From Paracoccus aeridis (GTDB taxonomy: Bacteria; Pseudomonadota; Alphaproteobacteria; Rhodobacterales; Rhodobacteraceae), in contig NZ_SELD02000002.1 in assembly GCF_004923205.2 (NCBI RefSeq), forward strand, positions 1 through 51,294: DNA of 51,294 bases. The letters are read 5' to 3'. Both the position numbers and the translations under genes were made by a program. Shown here in pieces: positions 8,331 through 18,187 of the stretch. Position 1 is the first letter of the stretch. Each line of letters starts with the position of its first letter. The notes beneath the pieces are model-generated. The model was not told the origin of the DNA. It searched no databases and saw nothing but the letters and a program-made list of their open reading frames with translations.

Positions 8331-8729
8331 ATGTCGATGAACGATCCGCTCGGCGATATGCTGACCCGCATCCGCAACGCGCAGATGCGCGGCAAGTCCA
8401 CGGTCCGCACGCCCGCCTCCAAGCTTCGCGGCTGGGTCCTGGACGTGCTGAAGGCCGAGGGTTACATCCGCGGCTATGAACAGGTGACGACCGACGCCGG
8501 TCACACCGAGCTTGAAATCAGCCTGAAGTACTTCGACGGCACCCCCGTGATCCGCGAGCTCGCCCGCGTGTCCAAGCCGGGCCGTCGGGTCTATGCAGGC
8601 GCCAGGGAAATCCCGTCGGTCCGCAACGGCCTCGGCGTTTCCATCGTCTCCACGCCCAAGGGCGTGATGTCGGACGCAGCGGCTCGCAACGCCAACGTTG
8701 GCGGCGAAGTCCTCTGCACCGTGTTCTAA
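8331..8729 (+). CDS. rpsH: 30S ribosomal protein S8
   Basis: This 132-residue 16S rRNA-binding protein is the spc-operon repressor in E. coli. It starts [18 protein letters not shown] and ends with the conserved [20 protein letters not shown] region. Its stop codon TAA is part of the Shine-Dalgarno AAGGAGG (8728-8734) for rplF, which tightly links termination and reinitiation. Confidence 0.97.
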   Translation: MSMNDPLGDMLTRIRNAQMRGKSTVRTPASKLRGWVLDVLKAEGYIRGYEQVTTDAGHTELEISLKYFDGTPVIRELARVSKPGRRVYAGAREIPSVRNGLGVSIVSTPKGVMSDAAARNANVGGEVLCTVF

Positions 8730-8739
8730 GGAGGGCAGG

Positions 8740-9273
8740 ATGTCTCGGATTGGTAAGAAGCCGGTCGAACTGCCCAAGGGCGTCACGGCCGAAGTGAAGG
8801 GTCAGACCGTCGAGGTGAAGGGGCCGAAGGGCACCCGTTCGTTCACCGCGACGGACGACGTGACCGTCGCGCTGGACGAAGGCCGGATCACCGTCACCCC
8901 GCGCGGCTCGTCCAAGCGCGCGCGCCAGCAGTGGGGCATGACCCGCTCGATGGTGGAGAACCTGGCGACCGGCGTGAGCACCGGCTTCCGCAAGGAGCTG
9001 GAGATCCAGGGCGTCGGCTACCGGGCGAACATGCAGGGCAAGACCCTGAAGCTGGCGCTTGGCTACAGCCACGACGTCAACTTCGAGGTGCCGGACGGCG
9101 TGACGATCACCGCCCCCAAGCAGACGGAGATCGTGGTGGAAGGGATCGACCAGCAGCTGGTCGGCCAGGTCGCCGCGAACATCCGCGAGTGGCGCAAGCC
9201 CGAGCCCTACAAGGGCAAGGGCATCCGCTACAAGGGCGAGCAGGTCTTCCGCAAGGAAGGCAAGAAGAAGTAA
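8740..9273 (+). CDS. rplF: 50S ribosomal protein L6
   Basis: This 177-residue protein is near the factor-binding site. The start [15 protein letters not shown] is preceded at ideal spacing by AAGGAGG (8728-8734), which decides for 8740 over an upstream in-frame start inside rpsH. The C-terminal [20 protein letters not shown] is typical. rplR follows after 11 nt. Confidence 0.98.
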   Translation: MSRIGKKPVELPKGVTAEVKGQTVEVKGPKGTRSFTATDDVTVALDEGRITVTPRGSSKRARQQWGMTRSMVENLATGVSTGFRKELEIQGVGYRANMQGKTLKLALGYSHDVNFEVPDGVTITAPKQTEIVVEGIDQQLVGQVAANIREWRKPEPYKGKGIRYKGEQVFRKEGKKK

Positions 9274-9284
9274 GGATCACGCAA

Positions 9285-9644
9285 ATGGCACTGAACAAAC
9301 GAGAGCTGTTCCAGAAGCGCCGTCTGCGCGTTCGGAACAAACTGCGGGCGATGTCCAACGGCCGTCCCCGCCTGTCCGTCCACCGTTCGTCCAAGAACAT
9401 CAGCGCGCAGCTGATCGACGACGCGAACGGGATCACGCTGGCCTCGGCCAGCACGCTGGAAAAGGACTTGGGCTTCGTCGGCAAGAACAATGTCGACGCG
9501 GCGGCGAAGATCGGCTCGGCCCTGGCCGAGCGCGCGCGTGCCAAGGGTGTCGAGGAGGTCGTGTTCGACCGCGGCGGCTTCCTGTTCCACGGCAAGATCA
9601 AGGCCCTGGCCGACGCCGCGCGCGAAGGTGGCCTGAAGTTCTGA
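9285..9644 (+). CDS. rplR: 50S ribosomal protein L18
   Basis: This 119-residue 5S rRNA-binding protein starts [20 protein letters not shown]. The frame is open far upstream through rplF, but the ATG at 9285 behind TAAGGATC gives the normal L18 length. The [20 protein letters not shown] segment is characteristic. It is followed by a hairpin at 9652 and a 119-nt gap before rpsE. Confidence 0.97.
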   Translation: MALNKRELFQKRRLRVRNKLRAMSNGRPRLSVHRSSKNISAQLIDDANGITLASASTLEKDLGFVGKNNVDAAAKIGSALAERARAKGVEEVVFDRGGFLFHGKIKALADAAREGGLKF

Positions 9645-9651
9645 TGATTGC

Positions 9652-9672
9652 GGGTGGCGGCTGTCGCCACCC
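9652..9672 (+). other. Stem-loop between rplR and rpsE
   Basis: GGGTGGCG (9652-9659) and CGCCACCC (9665-9672) form a perfect 8-bp stem with a 5-nt loop just after the rplR stop. No T run follows. Confidence 0.6.
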
Positions 9673-9763
9673 CGATGATCCGGGGGCATCGCCTTTCCGC
9701 AAGGCGGCCCACCGGGATCGGCACCAACGGCGCCGCCCGTGCGCCAGATAGAAGGAATGCCGC

Positions 9764-10378
9764 ATGGCAGAACGTGAACAACGCCGGGACCGTCGCGACG
9801 GCCGCCGCGAAGAGCGTGAGGAAACCCCGGAATTCGCCGACCGCCTGGTCGCGATCAACCGCGTGTCCAAGACGGTGAAGGGCGGCAAGCGCTTCGGCTT
9901 TGCGGCGCTCGTCGTCGTGGGCGACCAGCGCGGTCGCGTGGGCTTCGGCAAGGGCAAGGCCAAGGAAGTGCCGGAAGCGATCCGCAAGGCGACCGAACAG
10001 GCCAAGCGCGGCCTGATCCGCGTGCCGCTGCGCGACGGCCGCACCCTGCACCACGACATCGAGGGCCGCCACGGCGCCGGCAAGGTCGTGATGCGGACCG
10101 CGGTCCCGGGGACCGGCATCATCGCCGGCGGCCCGATGCGCGCCGTGTTCGAGATGCTGGGCGTCCAGGACGTGGTCGCCAAGTCGATGGGGTCGCAGAA
10201 CCCCTACAACATGATCCGCGCCACCATCGACGGCCTCAAGGCGGAAGCCTCGCCCCGTTCGGTCGCGCAGCGTCGCGGCAAGAAGGTCGCCGACATCATG
10301 CCGTCGCACGACCGCGCCCCGGAAGCCCAGCTTGGCACCGACGCGACCGTGACATCGGCCGAAGTGCAGGAGGCCTGA
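9764..10378 (+). CDS. rpsE: 30S ribosomal protein S5
   Basis: This 204-residue protein is involved in decoding fidelity. Residues about 1-25 are an Arg/Glu-rich extension ([20 protein letters not shown]). The S5 double-stranded-RNA-binding-like domain follows, with [20 protein letters not shown], and then the conserved [16 protein letters not shown] segment. The C terminus is also longer than in E. coli. A GAAGGAA site precedes the start, and rpmD begins 3 nt after the stop. Confidence 0.97.
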   Translation: MAEREQRRDRRDGRREEREETPEFADRLVAINRVSKTVKGGKRFGFAALVVVGDQRGRVGFGKGKAKEVPEAIRKATEQAKRGLIRVPLRDGRTLHHDIEGRHGAGKVVMRTAVPGTGIIAGGPMRAVFEMLGVQDVVAKSMGSQNPYNMIRATIDGLKAEASPRSVAQRRGKKVADIMPSHDRAPEAQLGTDATVTSAEVQEA

Positions 10379-10381
10379 TCC

Positions 10382-10567
10382 ATGGGTACCATCGTCGTCA
10401 AGCAGATCGGCTCGCCGATCCGCCGCCCCAAGGAACAGCGCGCCACGCTCGCGGGCCTGGGCCTGAACAAGATGAACCGCACGCGCGAGCTGGAAGACAC
10501 GCCCGCCGTCCGCGGCATGGTCGCGAAGATCCCGCACCTCGCGGTGATCGTCGAGGTCCGGAACTGA
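10382..10567 (+). CDS. rpmD: 50S ribosomal protein L30
   Basis: This 61-residue protein starts [16 protein letters not shown] with the conserved [21 protein letters not shown] segment. It is followed by a strong terminator and an unrelated dehydrogenase gene. In most genomes rplO comes directly after rpmD. Confidence 0.96.
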   Translation: MGTIVVKQIGSPIRRPKEQRATLAGLGLNKMNRTRELEDTPAVRGMVAKIPHLAVIVEVRN

Positions 10568-10606
10568 TCTTCGTCGCCTGACGCGGCTGTTCCGCAAGGG
10601 AACATC

Positions 10607-10639
10607 GAACGCCCCGGCTCGCCGGGGCGTTCTGCTTTC
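10607..10639 (+). terminator. Intrinsic terminator after rpmD
   Basis: GAACGCCCCGGC (10607-10618) and GCCGGGGCGTTC (10621-10632) form a perfect 12-bp stem with a minimal loop, followed by TGCTTTCT. It would separate the rpsJ-rpmD side from rplO and secY. Confidence 0.75.
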
Positions 10640-10681
10640 TGAACGCCTGCCATGCGGCAGCCCATTGCGAAAGGATGATCC

Positions 10682-11659
10682 ATGCGCGCCGTCACCCACG
10701 ACACGTTCGGCGACCCCGCAGAGGTCCTGCGCCAGTCCGACCGGCCCATCCCGCAGCCCGGGCCGCGGCAGGTCCGACTGAAGGTCATCCTGTCGCCCGT
10801 CCACAACCACGACCTGTCCACCGTGCGCGGCCAGTACGGCTACCGGCCCGAACTGCCGGCGATCGGCGGGACCGAGGCGGTGGGCATCATCGACGCGGTG
10901 GGCGAGGGGCTGGACGCCGGCATGGCCGGGCGCCGCGTTGCCGTCGGCGGCATCCACGGGTCCTGGGCCGAATACGTGCTGGCCTCCGCCACGGGGCTGG
11001 TGCCGGTCCCCGACACGATCCCCGACGAAAGCGCCGCGCAACTCGTCGCCATGCCGTTCAGCGCCATCACGCTGCTCGATCATCTCGACGTGTCATCCGG
11101 CGACTGGATCATCCAGAACGCCGCGAACGGGGCGGTCGGGCGGATGCTGTCGCGCCTCGCCGCGGCGCGGGGGGTCAACTGCGTGAGCCTCGTTCGCCGG
11201 GCAGACGGCGTGGCCGAGCTGCAGGCCAGCGGCATCGCCAACGCCGTCTCCACGGCCGAGAACGGCTGGCAGGACCGGGTGCGCGAGATCACGGCCGGGG
11301 CGGCGATCCGCGTCGGGGTCGATTCCGTCGGCGGCACGGCCAGCGGCGATCTTGCCGCGCTCATCGGCGACAACGGGCGGATGGTGGTGTTCGGCTCGAT
11401 GACCGCGCAGCCGGTGGTGATCCCGCCCGGAGAGTTCATCTTCCGCAACCTGACGCTGCGCGGCTTCTGGGGCTCGTCCGTCATGGCGCGGCTGCCGCAG
11501 GAACGGCGGGCCGCGCTGATGGGCGAGGTGATCGGCCGCGTCATGTCGGGCGACTTGCCGCTGCCGGTGGACGGCATCTTCGGGCTGGACCGGCCTGCGG
11601 ACGCCGTGCGGGCGTCGCTCACGCCCGGGAAGGTCGGCAAGGTGATGTTCCGGCCCTGA
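10682..11659 (+). CDS. Zinc-independent MDR oxidoreductase (quinone/enoyl-reductase type)
   Basis: This 325-residue medium-chain dehydrogenase/reductase has a GroES-like N-terminal domain (LPAIGGTEAVGIIDAVG at about 59-75) and a Rossmann domain with a NAANGAVGRML nucleotide loop instead of the usual GxGxxG. No zinc-ligand cysteines are seen. This resembles the MECR / 2-enoyl thioester reductase and quinone oxidoreductase branch, and NAD(P)H use is inferred. It is inserted in the spc operon between rpmD and rplO, bounded by a strong terminator upstream and a candidate promoter downstream. An AAAGGA site precedes the start. The substrate cannot be told from sequence. Confidence 0.82.
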   Translation: MRAVTHDTFGDPAEVLRQSDRPIPQPGPRQVRLKVILSPVHNHDLSTVRGQYGYRPELPAIGGTEAVGIIDAVGEGLDAGMAGRRVAVGGIHGSWAEYVLASATGLVPVPDTIPDESAAQLVAMPFSAITLLDHLDVSSGDWIIQNAANGAVGRMLSRLAAARGVNCVSLVRRADGVAELQASGIANAVSTAENGWQDRVREITAGAAIRVGVDSVGGTASGDLAALIGDNGRMVVFGSMTAQPVVIPPGEFIFRNLTLRGFWGSSVMARLPQERRAALMGEVIGRVMSGDLPLPVDGIFGLDRPADAVRASLTPGKVGKVMFRP

Positions 11660-11707
11660 CCGTAGAGCGGCCACTGAGCCCCGTCCGCTGTCACGCCTGA
11701 CGCACTC

Positions 11708-11736
11708 TTGACGCGATGCTGCCGCTTCTGTACCGA
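11708..11736 (+). promoter_or_regulatory. Candidate promoter for rplO-secY-adk
   Basis: TTGACG (11708-11713), a 17-nt spacer and TACCGA (11731-11736) lie between the MDR gene and rplO. A GTGGC/GCCAC hairpin (11743-11757) follows in the presumed leader. Its position after the inserted gene fits a promoter that restarts transcription of the interrupted operon. Confidence 0.45.
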
Positions 11737-11828
11737 CCGCGGGTGGCTTCGCGCCACGACTCATGAACAACATGCCGTGTCCGCCCCATCATCGCTTCGG
11801 GGGATGTGTCCGGCCAAGGAGAAGCGAC

Positions 11829-12332
11829 ATGAAACTGAACGAACTGCGCGACAACGAAGGCGCAACCCGCAAGAAGAAGCGCGTCGCGCGCGGCCCGGGT
11901 TCGGGCAAGGGCAAGACCGCCGGCCGCGGCATCAAGGGCCAGACCTCGCGGTCGGGCGTCGCGCTGAACGGCTATGAAGGCGGCCAGATGCCGCTGTATC
12001 GCCGCCTGCCGAAGCGCGGCTTCACCAAGCCGAACGCGCTGAAGTTCGCGGTCGTGAACCTGGGCCAGCTGCAGGCCATGGTCGACGCGGGCAAGCTGGC
12101 CGCAGGCGCCGACCTGACCGAGGACGCGCTGATCGCGGCGGGCGCCACCAAGCGCAAGCTCGACGGCATCCGCGTGCTGGCCAAGGGCGAGCTGACGTCG
12201 GCGCTGAACCTGACCGTCGCGGGCGCGTCCAGGACCGCCGTCGAGGCGGTGGAGCGTGCGGGCGGCCGGATCACCCTGACGCGCCCGGTGCGCGAGCGCG
12301 CGGAAAGCGGCGCCGAAGCCTCGGCCGAATAA
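11829..12332 (+). CDS. rplO: 50S ribosomal protein L15
   Basis: This 167-residue late-assembly protein shows [19 protein letters not shown] and [17 protein letters not shown], the glycine-rich L15 signature. The frame is open upstream, but AAGGAG at 11816-11821 sits 7 nt before the ATG at 11829, which also gives the standard N terminus. It is about 20 residues longer than E. coli L15 at the C-terminal end. A 129-nt gap with a hairpin leads to secY. Confidence 0.97.
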   Translation: MKLNELRDNEGATRKKKRVARGPGSGKGKTAGRGIKGQTSRSGVALNGYEGGQMPLYRRLPKRGFTKPNALKFAVVNLGQLQAMVDAGKLAAGADLTEDALIAAGATKRKLDGIRVLAKGELTSALNLTVAGASRTAVEAVERAGGRITLTRPVRERAESGAEASAE

Positions 12333-12380
12333 GCTGTTGAAGGCGTCTGTGCACGCCAATAGATAGATGTCGAGTTTCCA

Positions 12381-12414
12381 AGCGCCGCCGACCGGGAACC
12401 GGGCCGGCGGCGCT
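12381..12414 (+). other. Stem-loop between rplO and secY
   Basis: AGCGCCGCCG (12381-12390) and CGGCGGCGCT (12405-12414) form a perfect 10-bp stem with a 14-nt loop that is itself partly self-complementary. There is no T run. It ends 47 nt before secY. Confidence 0.6.
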
Positions 12415-12461
12415 GACATGACATCCGGCGCTGCGCGCCGGGCCGCATTCACGAGGGCAGC

Positions 12462-13832
<1,371 letters not shown>

Positions 13833-13871
13833 CCGCCGCGCGTGCATACTGACACGAGGGGGGACGACACG

Positions 13872-14591
13872 GTGGCGACGAACATCATCCTGCTGGGACC
13901 GCCCGGCGCCGGCAAGGGGACGCAGGCCCACCGGCTGGTCGAGGAGCGCGGGCTCGTGCAGCTGTCCACCGGCGACATGCTGCGCGAGGCTCGGACCTCG
14001 GGGACCGAGATGGGACGCGTCGTCGCCGACGTCATGGACCGCGGCCATCTGGTCACGGACGAGATCGTGATCGGCCTGATCCGCGAAAAGCTCGAGGCCG
14101 GCACCGGCGCCGGCTTCATCTTCGACGGCTTCCCCCGCACGCTGCAGCAGGCCGACGCGCTCGAGGACCTGCTGTCGGGCATGGGCCACCAGATCGACGC
14201 CGTGATCGAGATGCAGGTGGACGATGCGGCCCTGGTCGATCGCATCAGCGGCCGCTTCACCTGCGGCAGCTGCGGGTCGGTCTATCACGACCTGACCCGC
14301 CCGACCGAGCGCCCCGGCATCTGCGACGTCTGCGGGTCGACCGACCTGCGCCGGCGCGGCGACGACAACGCCGAAAGCCTGAAGACGCGGCTTCTGGAAT
14401 ACTACAAGAAGACCTCACCGCTGATCGGCTACTACTATGCCAAGGGCAAGCTGCGCCCCGTGAACGGGCTTGCCGACGTGGCCGACGTCGCGGCGCAGAT
14501 CGCGTCGCACCTGCCTTCGGTCCCCGGAAGCGGCGCGGACAACGAGTTGACAGAGGGTGGCGGTTCTACTACGGCACAGTCTCTCGCTTGA
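13872..14591 (+). CDS. adk: Adenylate kinase, zinc-lid type
   Basis: This 239-residue enzyme interconverts ATP+AMP and 2 ADP. The P-loop GPPGAGKGT is at 9-17 and DGFPRT at 85-90. The long LID carries Cys131, Cys134, Cys151 and Cys154, a tetra-cysteine zinc site. The start GTG at 13872 is chosen because AGGGGGG (13857-13863) lies 8 nt before it and the P-loop is then at the usual distance. Residues about 215-239 form a low-complexity C-terminal extension whose DNA contains a perfect TTGACA at 14547. Confidence 0.96.
   Translation: MATNIILLGPPGAGKGTQAHRLVEERGLVQLSTGDMLREARTSGTEMGRVVADVMDRGHLVTDEIVIGLIREKLEAGTGAGFIFDGFPRTLQQADALEDLLSGMGHQIDAVIEMQVDDAALVDRISGRFTCGSCGSVYHDLTRPTERPGICDVCGSTDLRRRGDDNAESLKTRLLEYYKKTSPLIGYYYAKGKLRPVNGLADVADVAAQIASHLPSVPGSGADNELTEGGGSTTAQSLA
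14547..14575 (+). promoter_or_regulatory. Possible promoter for rpsM inside the adk 3' end
   Basis: A perfect TTGACA (14547-14552) is followed after 17 nt by TACGGC (14570-14575), a poor -10. Transcripts from here would have to pass the hairpin at 14621. Weak support. Confidence 0.25.
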
Positions 14592-14620
14592 GAATCGACC
14601 CTTTGGTTGATCGAATCGGG

Positions 14621-14648
14621 CCCGAAGGCACGCCTTCGGGTCTTTGGT
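14621..14648 (+). terminator. Intrinsic terminator between adk and rpsM
   Basis: CCCGAAGGC (14621-14629) and GCCTTCGGG (14632-14640) form a perfect 9-bp stem followed by TCTTTGGTT. It lies 30 nt after the adk stop and 51 nt before the rpsM start. Confidence 0.65.
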
Positions 14649-14698
14649 TGTGAAAAAAGGTTCCGGCACCACGGAACCGCAACAGTAAGGATTTACGC

Positions 14699-15067
14699 GT
14701 GGCTCGTATTGCTGGCGTCAACATTCCGACCGGGAAGCGCGTTCCCATTGCGCTGACCTATATCCACGGCATCGGCTCGATGTATGCCGACCAGATCGTT
14801 CAGGCCGTGGGGATCGATCCCTCGCGCCGCGTCAACGACCTTTCGGACGCCGAAGTTCTGGCGATCCGCGAATACATCGACGCGAACCTGACCGTCGAGG
14901 GCGACCTGCGCCGCGAAAACCAGATGAACATCAAGCGCCTGATGGACCTGGGTTCGTATCGCGGCCTGCGCCACCGTCGCGGCCTTCCGGTGCGCGGCCA
15001 GCGCACCCACACCAACGCCCGCACCCGCAAGGGCCCGGCGAAGCCCATCGCCGGCAAGAAGAAGTAA
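14699..15067 (+). CDS. rpsM: 30S ribosomal protein S13
   Basis: This 122-residue protein of the 30S head forms an inter-subunit bridge. It starts with GTG and reads [39 protein letters not shown] is the family signature near the C terminus. A TAAGGA site is upstream. It opens the alpha-operon block rpsM-rpsK-rpoA-rplQ after a terminator-like hairpin. infA and rpmJ are absent here, as is usual for this class. Confidence 0.97.
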   Translation: MARIAGVNIPTGKRVPIALTYIHGIGSMYADQIVQAVGIDPSRRVNDLSDAEVLAIREYIDANLTVEGDLRRENQMNIKRLMDLGSYRGLRHRRGLPVRGQRTHTNARTRKGPAKPIAGKKK

Positions 15068-15082
15068 GGAGGGTCCGGGACA

Positions 15083-15472
15083 ATGGCACGCGACAAGACG
15101 CGCATGAAGCGCAAGGAACGCAAGAACATCGCCACTGGCGTGGCGCATGTGAACAGCTCGTTCAACAATACCAAGATCCTGATCTCGGACGTCCAGGGCA
15201 ACGCGATCTCGTGGTCGTCGGCCGGCACCATGGGCTTCAAGGGCTCGCGCAAGTCGACCCCCTACGCCGCCCAGATGGCCGCCGAAGACGCCGGCAAGAA
15301 GGCGCAGGAACACGGCGTCCGCACGCTCGAGGTCGAGGTGCAGGGCCCCGGCTCGGGCCGTGAATCCGCGCTGCGCGCGCTGGCCGCCGTCGGCTTCAAC
15401 ATCACCGCGATCCGCGACGTGACCCCGATCGCGCATAACGGCGTCCGCCCGCCCAAGCGCCGGCGCGTCTGA
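15083..15472 (+). CDS. rpsK: 30S ribosomal protein S11
   Basis: This 129-residue platform protein of the 30S subunit contains the [15 protein letters not shown] segment and the C-terminal [20 protein letters not shown] strong AAGGAGGG site precedes the start. It is followed by a perfect 11-bp hairpin before rpoA. Confidence 0.98.
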   Translation: MARDKTRMKRKERKNIATGVAHVNSSFNNTKILISDVQGNAISWSSAGTMGFKGSRKSTPYAAQMAAEDAGKKAQEHGVRTLEVEVQGPGSGRESALRALAAVGFNITAIRDVTPIAHNGVRPPKRRRV

Positions 15473-15487
15473 CCTGACGACACTTAC

Positions 15488-15533
15488 GCCGGCCCGCGTC
15501 GTTCCAGGCGCGGGCCGGCCATTCGCATTTTAC
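15488..15533 (+). terminator. Terminator-like hairpin between rpsK and rpoA
   Basis: GCCGGCCCGCG (15488-15498) and CGCGGGCCGGC (15509-15519) form a perfect 11-bp stem with a 10-nt loop. A delayed ATTTTACC follows. It would allow unequal expression of rpoA and the upstream ribosomal genes, or act as a processing site. Confidence 0.6.
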
Positions 15534-15589
15534 CTCGGGCGTTCGCGGCGGCTGGACATGGCGCCGGGAACTGGAATGGAGGCAATCGC

Positions 15590-16606
15590 ATGATCCACAA
15601 GAACTGGGCCGAACTGATCAAGCCGCAGCAGCTCGACATCCGTTCCGGCGCCGACGCGTCGCGGGTGGCCACGGTCGTCGCTGAGCCGCTGGAACGCGGC
15701 TTCGGCCTGACGCTCGGCAACGCGCTGCGCCGCGTGCTGATGTCGTCGCTCCAGGGCGGGGCGATCACCAGCGTGCAGATCGACAACGTGCTGCACGAGT
15801 TTTCGTCCGTCGCCGGCGTTCGCGAGGACGTGACCGACATCGTCCTGAACCTCAAGGGCGTGACGCTGAAGATGGACGTGGACGGGACCAAGCGCCTGAC
15901 CCTGTCGGCCACCGGCCCGGGCGAGGTCAAGGCCGGCCAGATCCAGGAAACCGCCGGCATCACGATCCTGAACCGCGACCACGTCATCTGCCACCTCGAC
16001 GAGGGCGCGGACCTGCACATGGAACTGACCGTCGCGAACGGCAAGGGCTACGTTGCCGCCGACCGCAACCGTCCCGAGGACGCGCCGATCGGCCTGATCC
16101 CGATCGACGCCATCTTCTCGCCGGTCAAGCGCGTCAGCTACGAAGTCACGCCCACCCGCGAGGGCCAGGTGCTCGACTACGACAAGCTGACGATGAAGGT
16201 TGAAACCGACGGCAGCCTGTCGCCCGAGGACGCGGTGGCTTACGCCGCCCGCATCCTGCAGGACCAGCTGGCCGTGTTCGTCAACTTCGACGAGCCGGAA
16301 TCGGCCGTCCGCGGCGACAGCGACGAGGGCCTGGAATTCGATCCGCGCCTGCTCAAGAAGGTGGACGAGCTGGAGCTTTCGGTGCGTTCGGCCAACTGCC
16401 TGAAGAACGACAACATCGTCTATATCGGCGACCTGATCCAGAAGACCGAGGCAGAGATGCTGCGGACCCCGAACTTCGGCCGCAAGTCCTTGAACGAGAT
16501 CAAGGAAGTGCTGTCGGGCATGGGCCTGCACCTGGGCATGGACGTCCAGGACTGGCCGCCGGAGAACATCGAGGACCTGGCCAAGCGTTTCGACGACCAG
16601 TTCTGA
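15590..16606 (+). CDS. rpoA: RNA polymerase alpha subunit
   Basis: This 338-residue subunit nucleates polymerase assembly. The N-terminal domain (about 1-235) contains [17 protein letters not shown]. The C-terminal domain (about 255-330) carries the helix-hairpin-helix-like [19 protein letters not shown] and [14 protein letters not shown] that contact DNA and activators. A TGGAGG site precedes the ATG. The length is normal for alphaproteobacteria. Confidence 0.98.
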   Translation: MIHKNWAELIKPQQLDIRSGADASRVATVVAEPLERGFGLTLGNALRRVLMSSLQGGAITSVQIDNVLHEFSSVAGVREDVTDIVLNLKGVTLKMDVDGTKRLTLSATGPGEVKAGQIQETAGITILNRDHVICHLDEGADLHMELTVANGKGYVAADRNRPEDAPIGLIPIDAIFSPVKRVSYEVTPTREGQVLDYDKLTMKVETDGSLSPEDAVAYAARILQDQLAVFVNFDEPESAVRGDSDEGLEFDPRLLKKVDELELSVRSANCLKNDNIVYIGDLIQKTEAEMLRTPNFGRKSLNEIKEVLSGMGLHLGMDVQDWPPENIEDLAKRFDDQF

Positions 16607-16613
16607 GGAATTG

Positions 16614-16638
16614 CGCGGGGCGGCGCTGCCGCCCCGCG
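16614..16638 (+). other. Stem-loop between rpoA and rplQ
   Basis: CGCGGGGCGGC (16614-16624) and GCCGCCCCGCG (16628-16638) form a perfect 11-bp stem with a 3-nt loop, 7 nt after the rpoA stop. No T run follows. Confidence 0.6.
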
Positions 16639-16724
16639 TGACGACCGGGCCGAAGACGCCCCAAGGAGAGCGGTCGAAACGCATCGCCGCCGGACAAAGC
16701 AAAACACGACGATAGGAGATCATC

Positions 16725-17147
16725 ATGCGTCACGCCCGCGGCTACCGCCGCCTGAACCGCACCCACGAACACCGCAAGGCCCTGTTTGCGAACATGGCCG
16801 GCAGCCTGATCGAGCACGAGCAGATCAAGACGACGCTGCCGAAGGCCAAGGAACTGCGCCCGATCATCGAGAAGCTGATCACGCTCGCCAAGCGCGGCGA
16901 CCTGCACGCCCGCCGCCAGGCCGCCTCGCAGCTCAAGCAGGACGCGTATGTCGCGAAGCTGTTCGACGCGCTCGGCCCCCGCTATGCCAACCGCCAGGGC
17001 GGCTATGTCCGCGTGCTGAAGGCGGGCTTCCGCTACGGCGACATGGCGCCGATGGCGATCATCGAGTTCGTCGACCGCGACACGTCGGCGAAAGGCGCAG
17101 CCGACCGCGCCCGCGTCGAAGCCGAATTCGAGATGGACGAGGCGTAA
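16725..17147 (+). CDS. rplQ: 50S ribosomal protein L17
   Basis: This 140-residue tunnel-exit protein starts [20 protein letters not shown] and ends with an acidic tail after the conserved [14 protein letters not shown]. An ATAGGAGAT site lies upstream. It is the last gene of the ribosomal cluster and is followed by a strong terminator. Confidence 0.98.
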   Translation: MRHARGYRRLNRTHEHRKALFANMAGSLIEHEQIKTTLPKAKELRPIIEKLITLAKRGDLHARRQAASQLKQDAYVAKLFDALGPRYANRQGGYVRVLKAGFRYGDMAPMAIIEFVDRDTSAKGAADRARVEAEFEMDEA

Positions 17148-17174
17148 GGCCCGTCCGTAAAGGCTGAAAAAACG

Positions 17175-17206
17175 AACCCCTGCCCGCGGCCGGGCAGGGG
17201 TTTTTC
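17175..17206 (+). terminator. Intrinsic terminator after rplQ
   Basis: AACCCCTGCCCG (17175-17186) and CGGGCAGGGGTT (17191-17202) form a perfect 12-bp stem with a CGGC loop, running into TTTC. This is the clearest terminator of the window and ends the ribosomal cluster. Confidence 0.88.
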
Positions 17207-17241
17207 ATGTCTTGCGGCGCAGGCGAAACCGCGCGGCGGCT

Positions 17242-17430
17242 TCAGTCCCGCGGGATGTGAAACTGCCGCGTGACGACATCCGGCCATTGCAGGTGTTCTA
17301 CAAGCCGCCGCGCGACGACGGTTGCCTCGTCGGCGGACAGGACGCCCGCGGCGCGCATGGCACGCAGGTCATCCCGCCCGCGCGCAGGCAGGATCGACGC
17401 ATCGTCAGCGTGCGAATCAGATCGTGGCAC
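17242..17430 (-). CDS. Hypothetical small protein divergent from luxR
   Basis: The minus strand carries an open frame that stays open up to 17520. In its part below about 17420 most codons end in G or C, like the genes around it. The upstream part is AT-rich at third positions and overlaps the luxR promoter. A GTG at 17430 would give 62 residues, containing DDLRAMRAAGVLSADEATVV and ending in HIPRD. No family is recognised, and no ribosome-binding site is clear. It could be a real gene divergent from luxR, a decayed remnant, or chance. Confidence 0.35.
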   Translation of the reverse strand: MPRSDSHADDASILPARGRDDLRAMRAAGVLSADEATVVARRLVEHLQWPDVVTRQFHIPRD

Positions 17431-17439
17431 TTTAACACC

Positions 17440-17471
17440 AAACTCGGAACACACAGGTACCAGACGAGTTT
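17440..17471. promoter_or_regulatory. Inverted repeat upstream of luxR (operator candidate)
   Basis: AAACTCG (17440-17446) and CGAGTTT (17465-17471) are perfect 7-bp arms separated by 18 nt, just upstream of the candidate luxR -35 box. It does not match the classical 20-bp lux box, but position and symmetry suit an operator for LuxR or another regulator. Confidence 0.4.
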
Positions 17472-17476
17472 TCAGA

Positions 17477-17505
17477 TTGACGAAACCTTTGGCAATTTGT
17501 CTAAA
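17477..17505 (+). promoter_or_regulatory. luxR: Candidate luxR promoter
   Basis: TTGACG (17477-17482), a 17-nt spacer and TCTAAA (17500-17505) lie directly before the luxR ATG at 17511. If the hexamers are right, transcription would start at about the start codon and give a leaderless mRNA. Confidence 0.5.
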
Positions 17506-17510
17506 AAGCC

Positions 17511-18122
17511 ATGTCATCACGTTCTGATATCAACGCGTCTTTGGCCCGCCTGAAGAAGGTCTCGCCGGCAGGATATTTCCTGGCGCTGCACATCCGTTTC
17601 GCGGCGCCGCTGATGCAATACCAGACCTATCCGGCCGCTTGGGCCGACCGCTACGTGCAGAACGCCTACGCGTTGCGCGATCCCACCATTGCGTGGGGAT
17701 TTTCGACCACCGGCTCATGCCGCTGGTCGTCGCTGCCGGTGCCCGATCCGTTCGGCATCTGCAAGGACGCGGCCGCTCACGGCCTGACCTACGGGCTCAC
17801 CGTGGCGTGCGGCCCGATCAGCTCGCGGACGATCTGCAGCTTTGCGCACGACGAGCGCGAATTCACGGATGACGAGATCGAAATGATCTTGGACACGGTA
17901 CGACGGCTTCACGAGATTACCGAGCCGCCGGAGAGCCTGACGAAGGCTCAGAAAGAAGCCCTCCGGTGCATCGCGGAGGGTGACCGTCATGCAGCGGCGG
18001 CTGCGAAGCTCGGGATCACGGAAAGCGCCTTCAAGGCTCGGCTGATTGCGGCGCGAGAGCGACTTATGGCCCGCACGACCGCCGAGGCGTTGCAACGTGC
18101 CAAGGAGTACCGCTTGCTGTAG
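17511..18122 (+). CDS. luxR: LuxR-family quorum-sensing regulator
   Basis: This 203-residue protein has an N-terminal autoinducer-binding domain (about 10-130) that retains the family residues Trp44, Tyr48, Asp57, Pro58, Trp72 and Gly95. A C-terminal GerE-like helix-turn-helix spans about 142-203. The DNA-binding half is divergent. The usual RE of the first helix is Ala146-Gln147, and the recognition helix reads ESAFKARLIAARERL instead of a TVxFH type. Leu151 and Gly157 are kept. An in-frame TAA at 17502 rules out an earlier start, and no Shine-Dalgarno precedes the ATG. luxI follows after 65 nt. Binding of an acyl-homoserine lactone is inferred; target DNA is unknown. Confidence 0.88.
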   Translation: MSSRSDINASLARLKKVSPAGYFLALHIRFAAPLMQYQTYPAAWADRYVQNAYALRDPTIAWGFSTTGSCRWSSLPVPDPFGICKDAAAHGLTYGLTVACGPISSRTICSFAHDEREFTDDEIEMILDTVRRLHEITEPPESLTKAQKEALRCIAEGDRHAAAAAKLGITESAFKARLIAARERLMARTTAEALQRAKEYRLL

Positions 18123-18144
18123 CGATGGCGCCCTTACCGCGCCG

Positions 18145-18179
18145 CTCCCGGGGGGGAACCCATCAAAAACCCCCAGGAG
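18145..18179 (+). promoter_or_regulatory. luxI: Hairpin enclosing the luxI Shine-Dalgarno
   Basis: CTCC (18145-18148) can pair with GGAG (18176-18179) of the luxI ribosome-binding site. After a single mismatch, GGGGG (18150-18154) pairs with CCCCC (18170-18174). Loop 18155-18169 is A-rich. The fold would hide the AGGAGA signal and could limit translation of the synthase. Confidence 0.45.
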
Positions 18180-18187
18180 ATACTTCC

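Noticed and set aside
14592..14698. Possible infA or rpmJ gene between adk and rpsM
   Set aside because: The 107-nt gap holds a terminator hairpin and no frame with the features of either protein.
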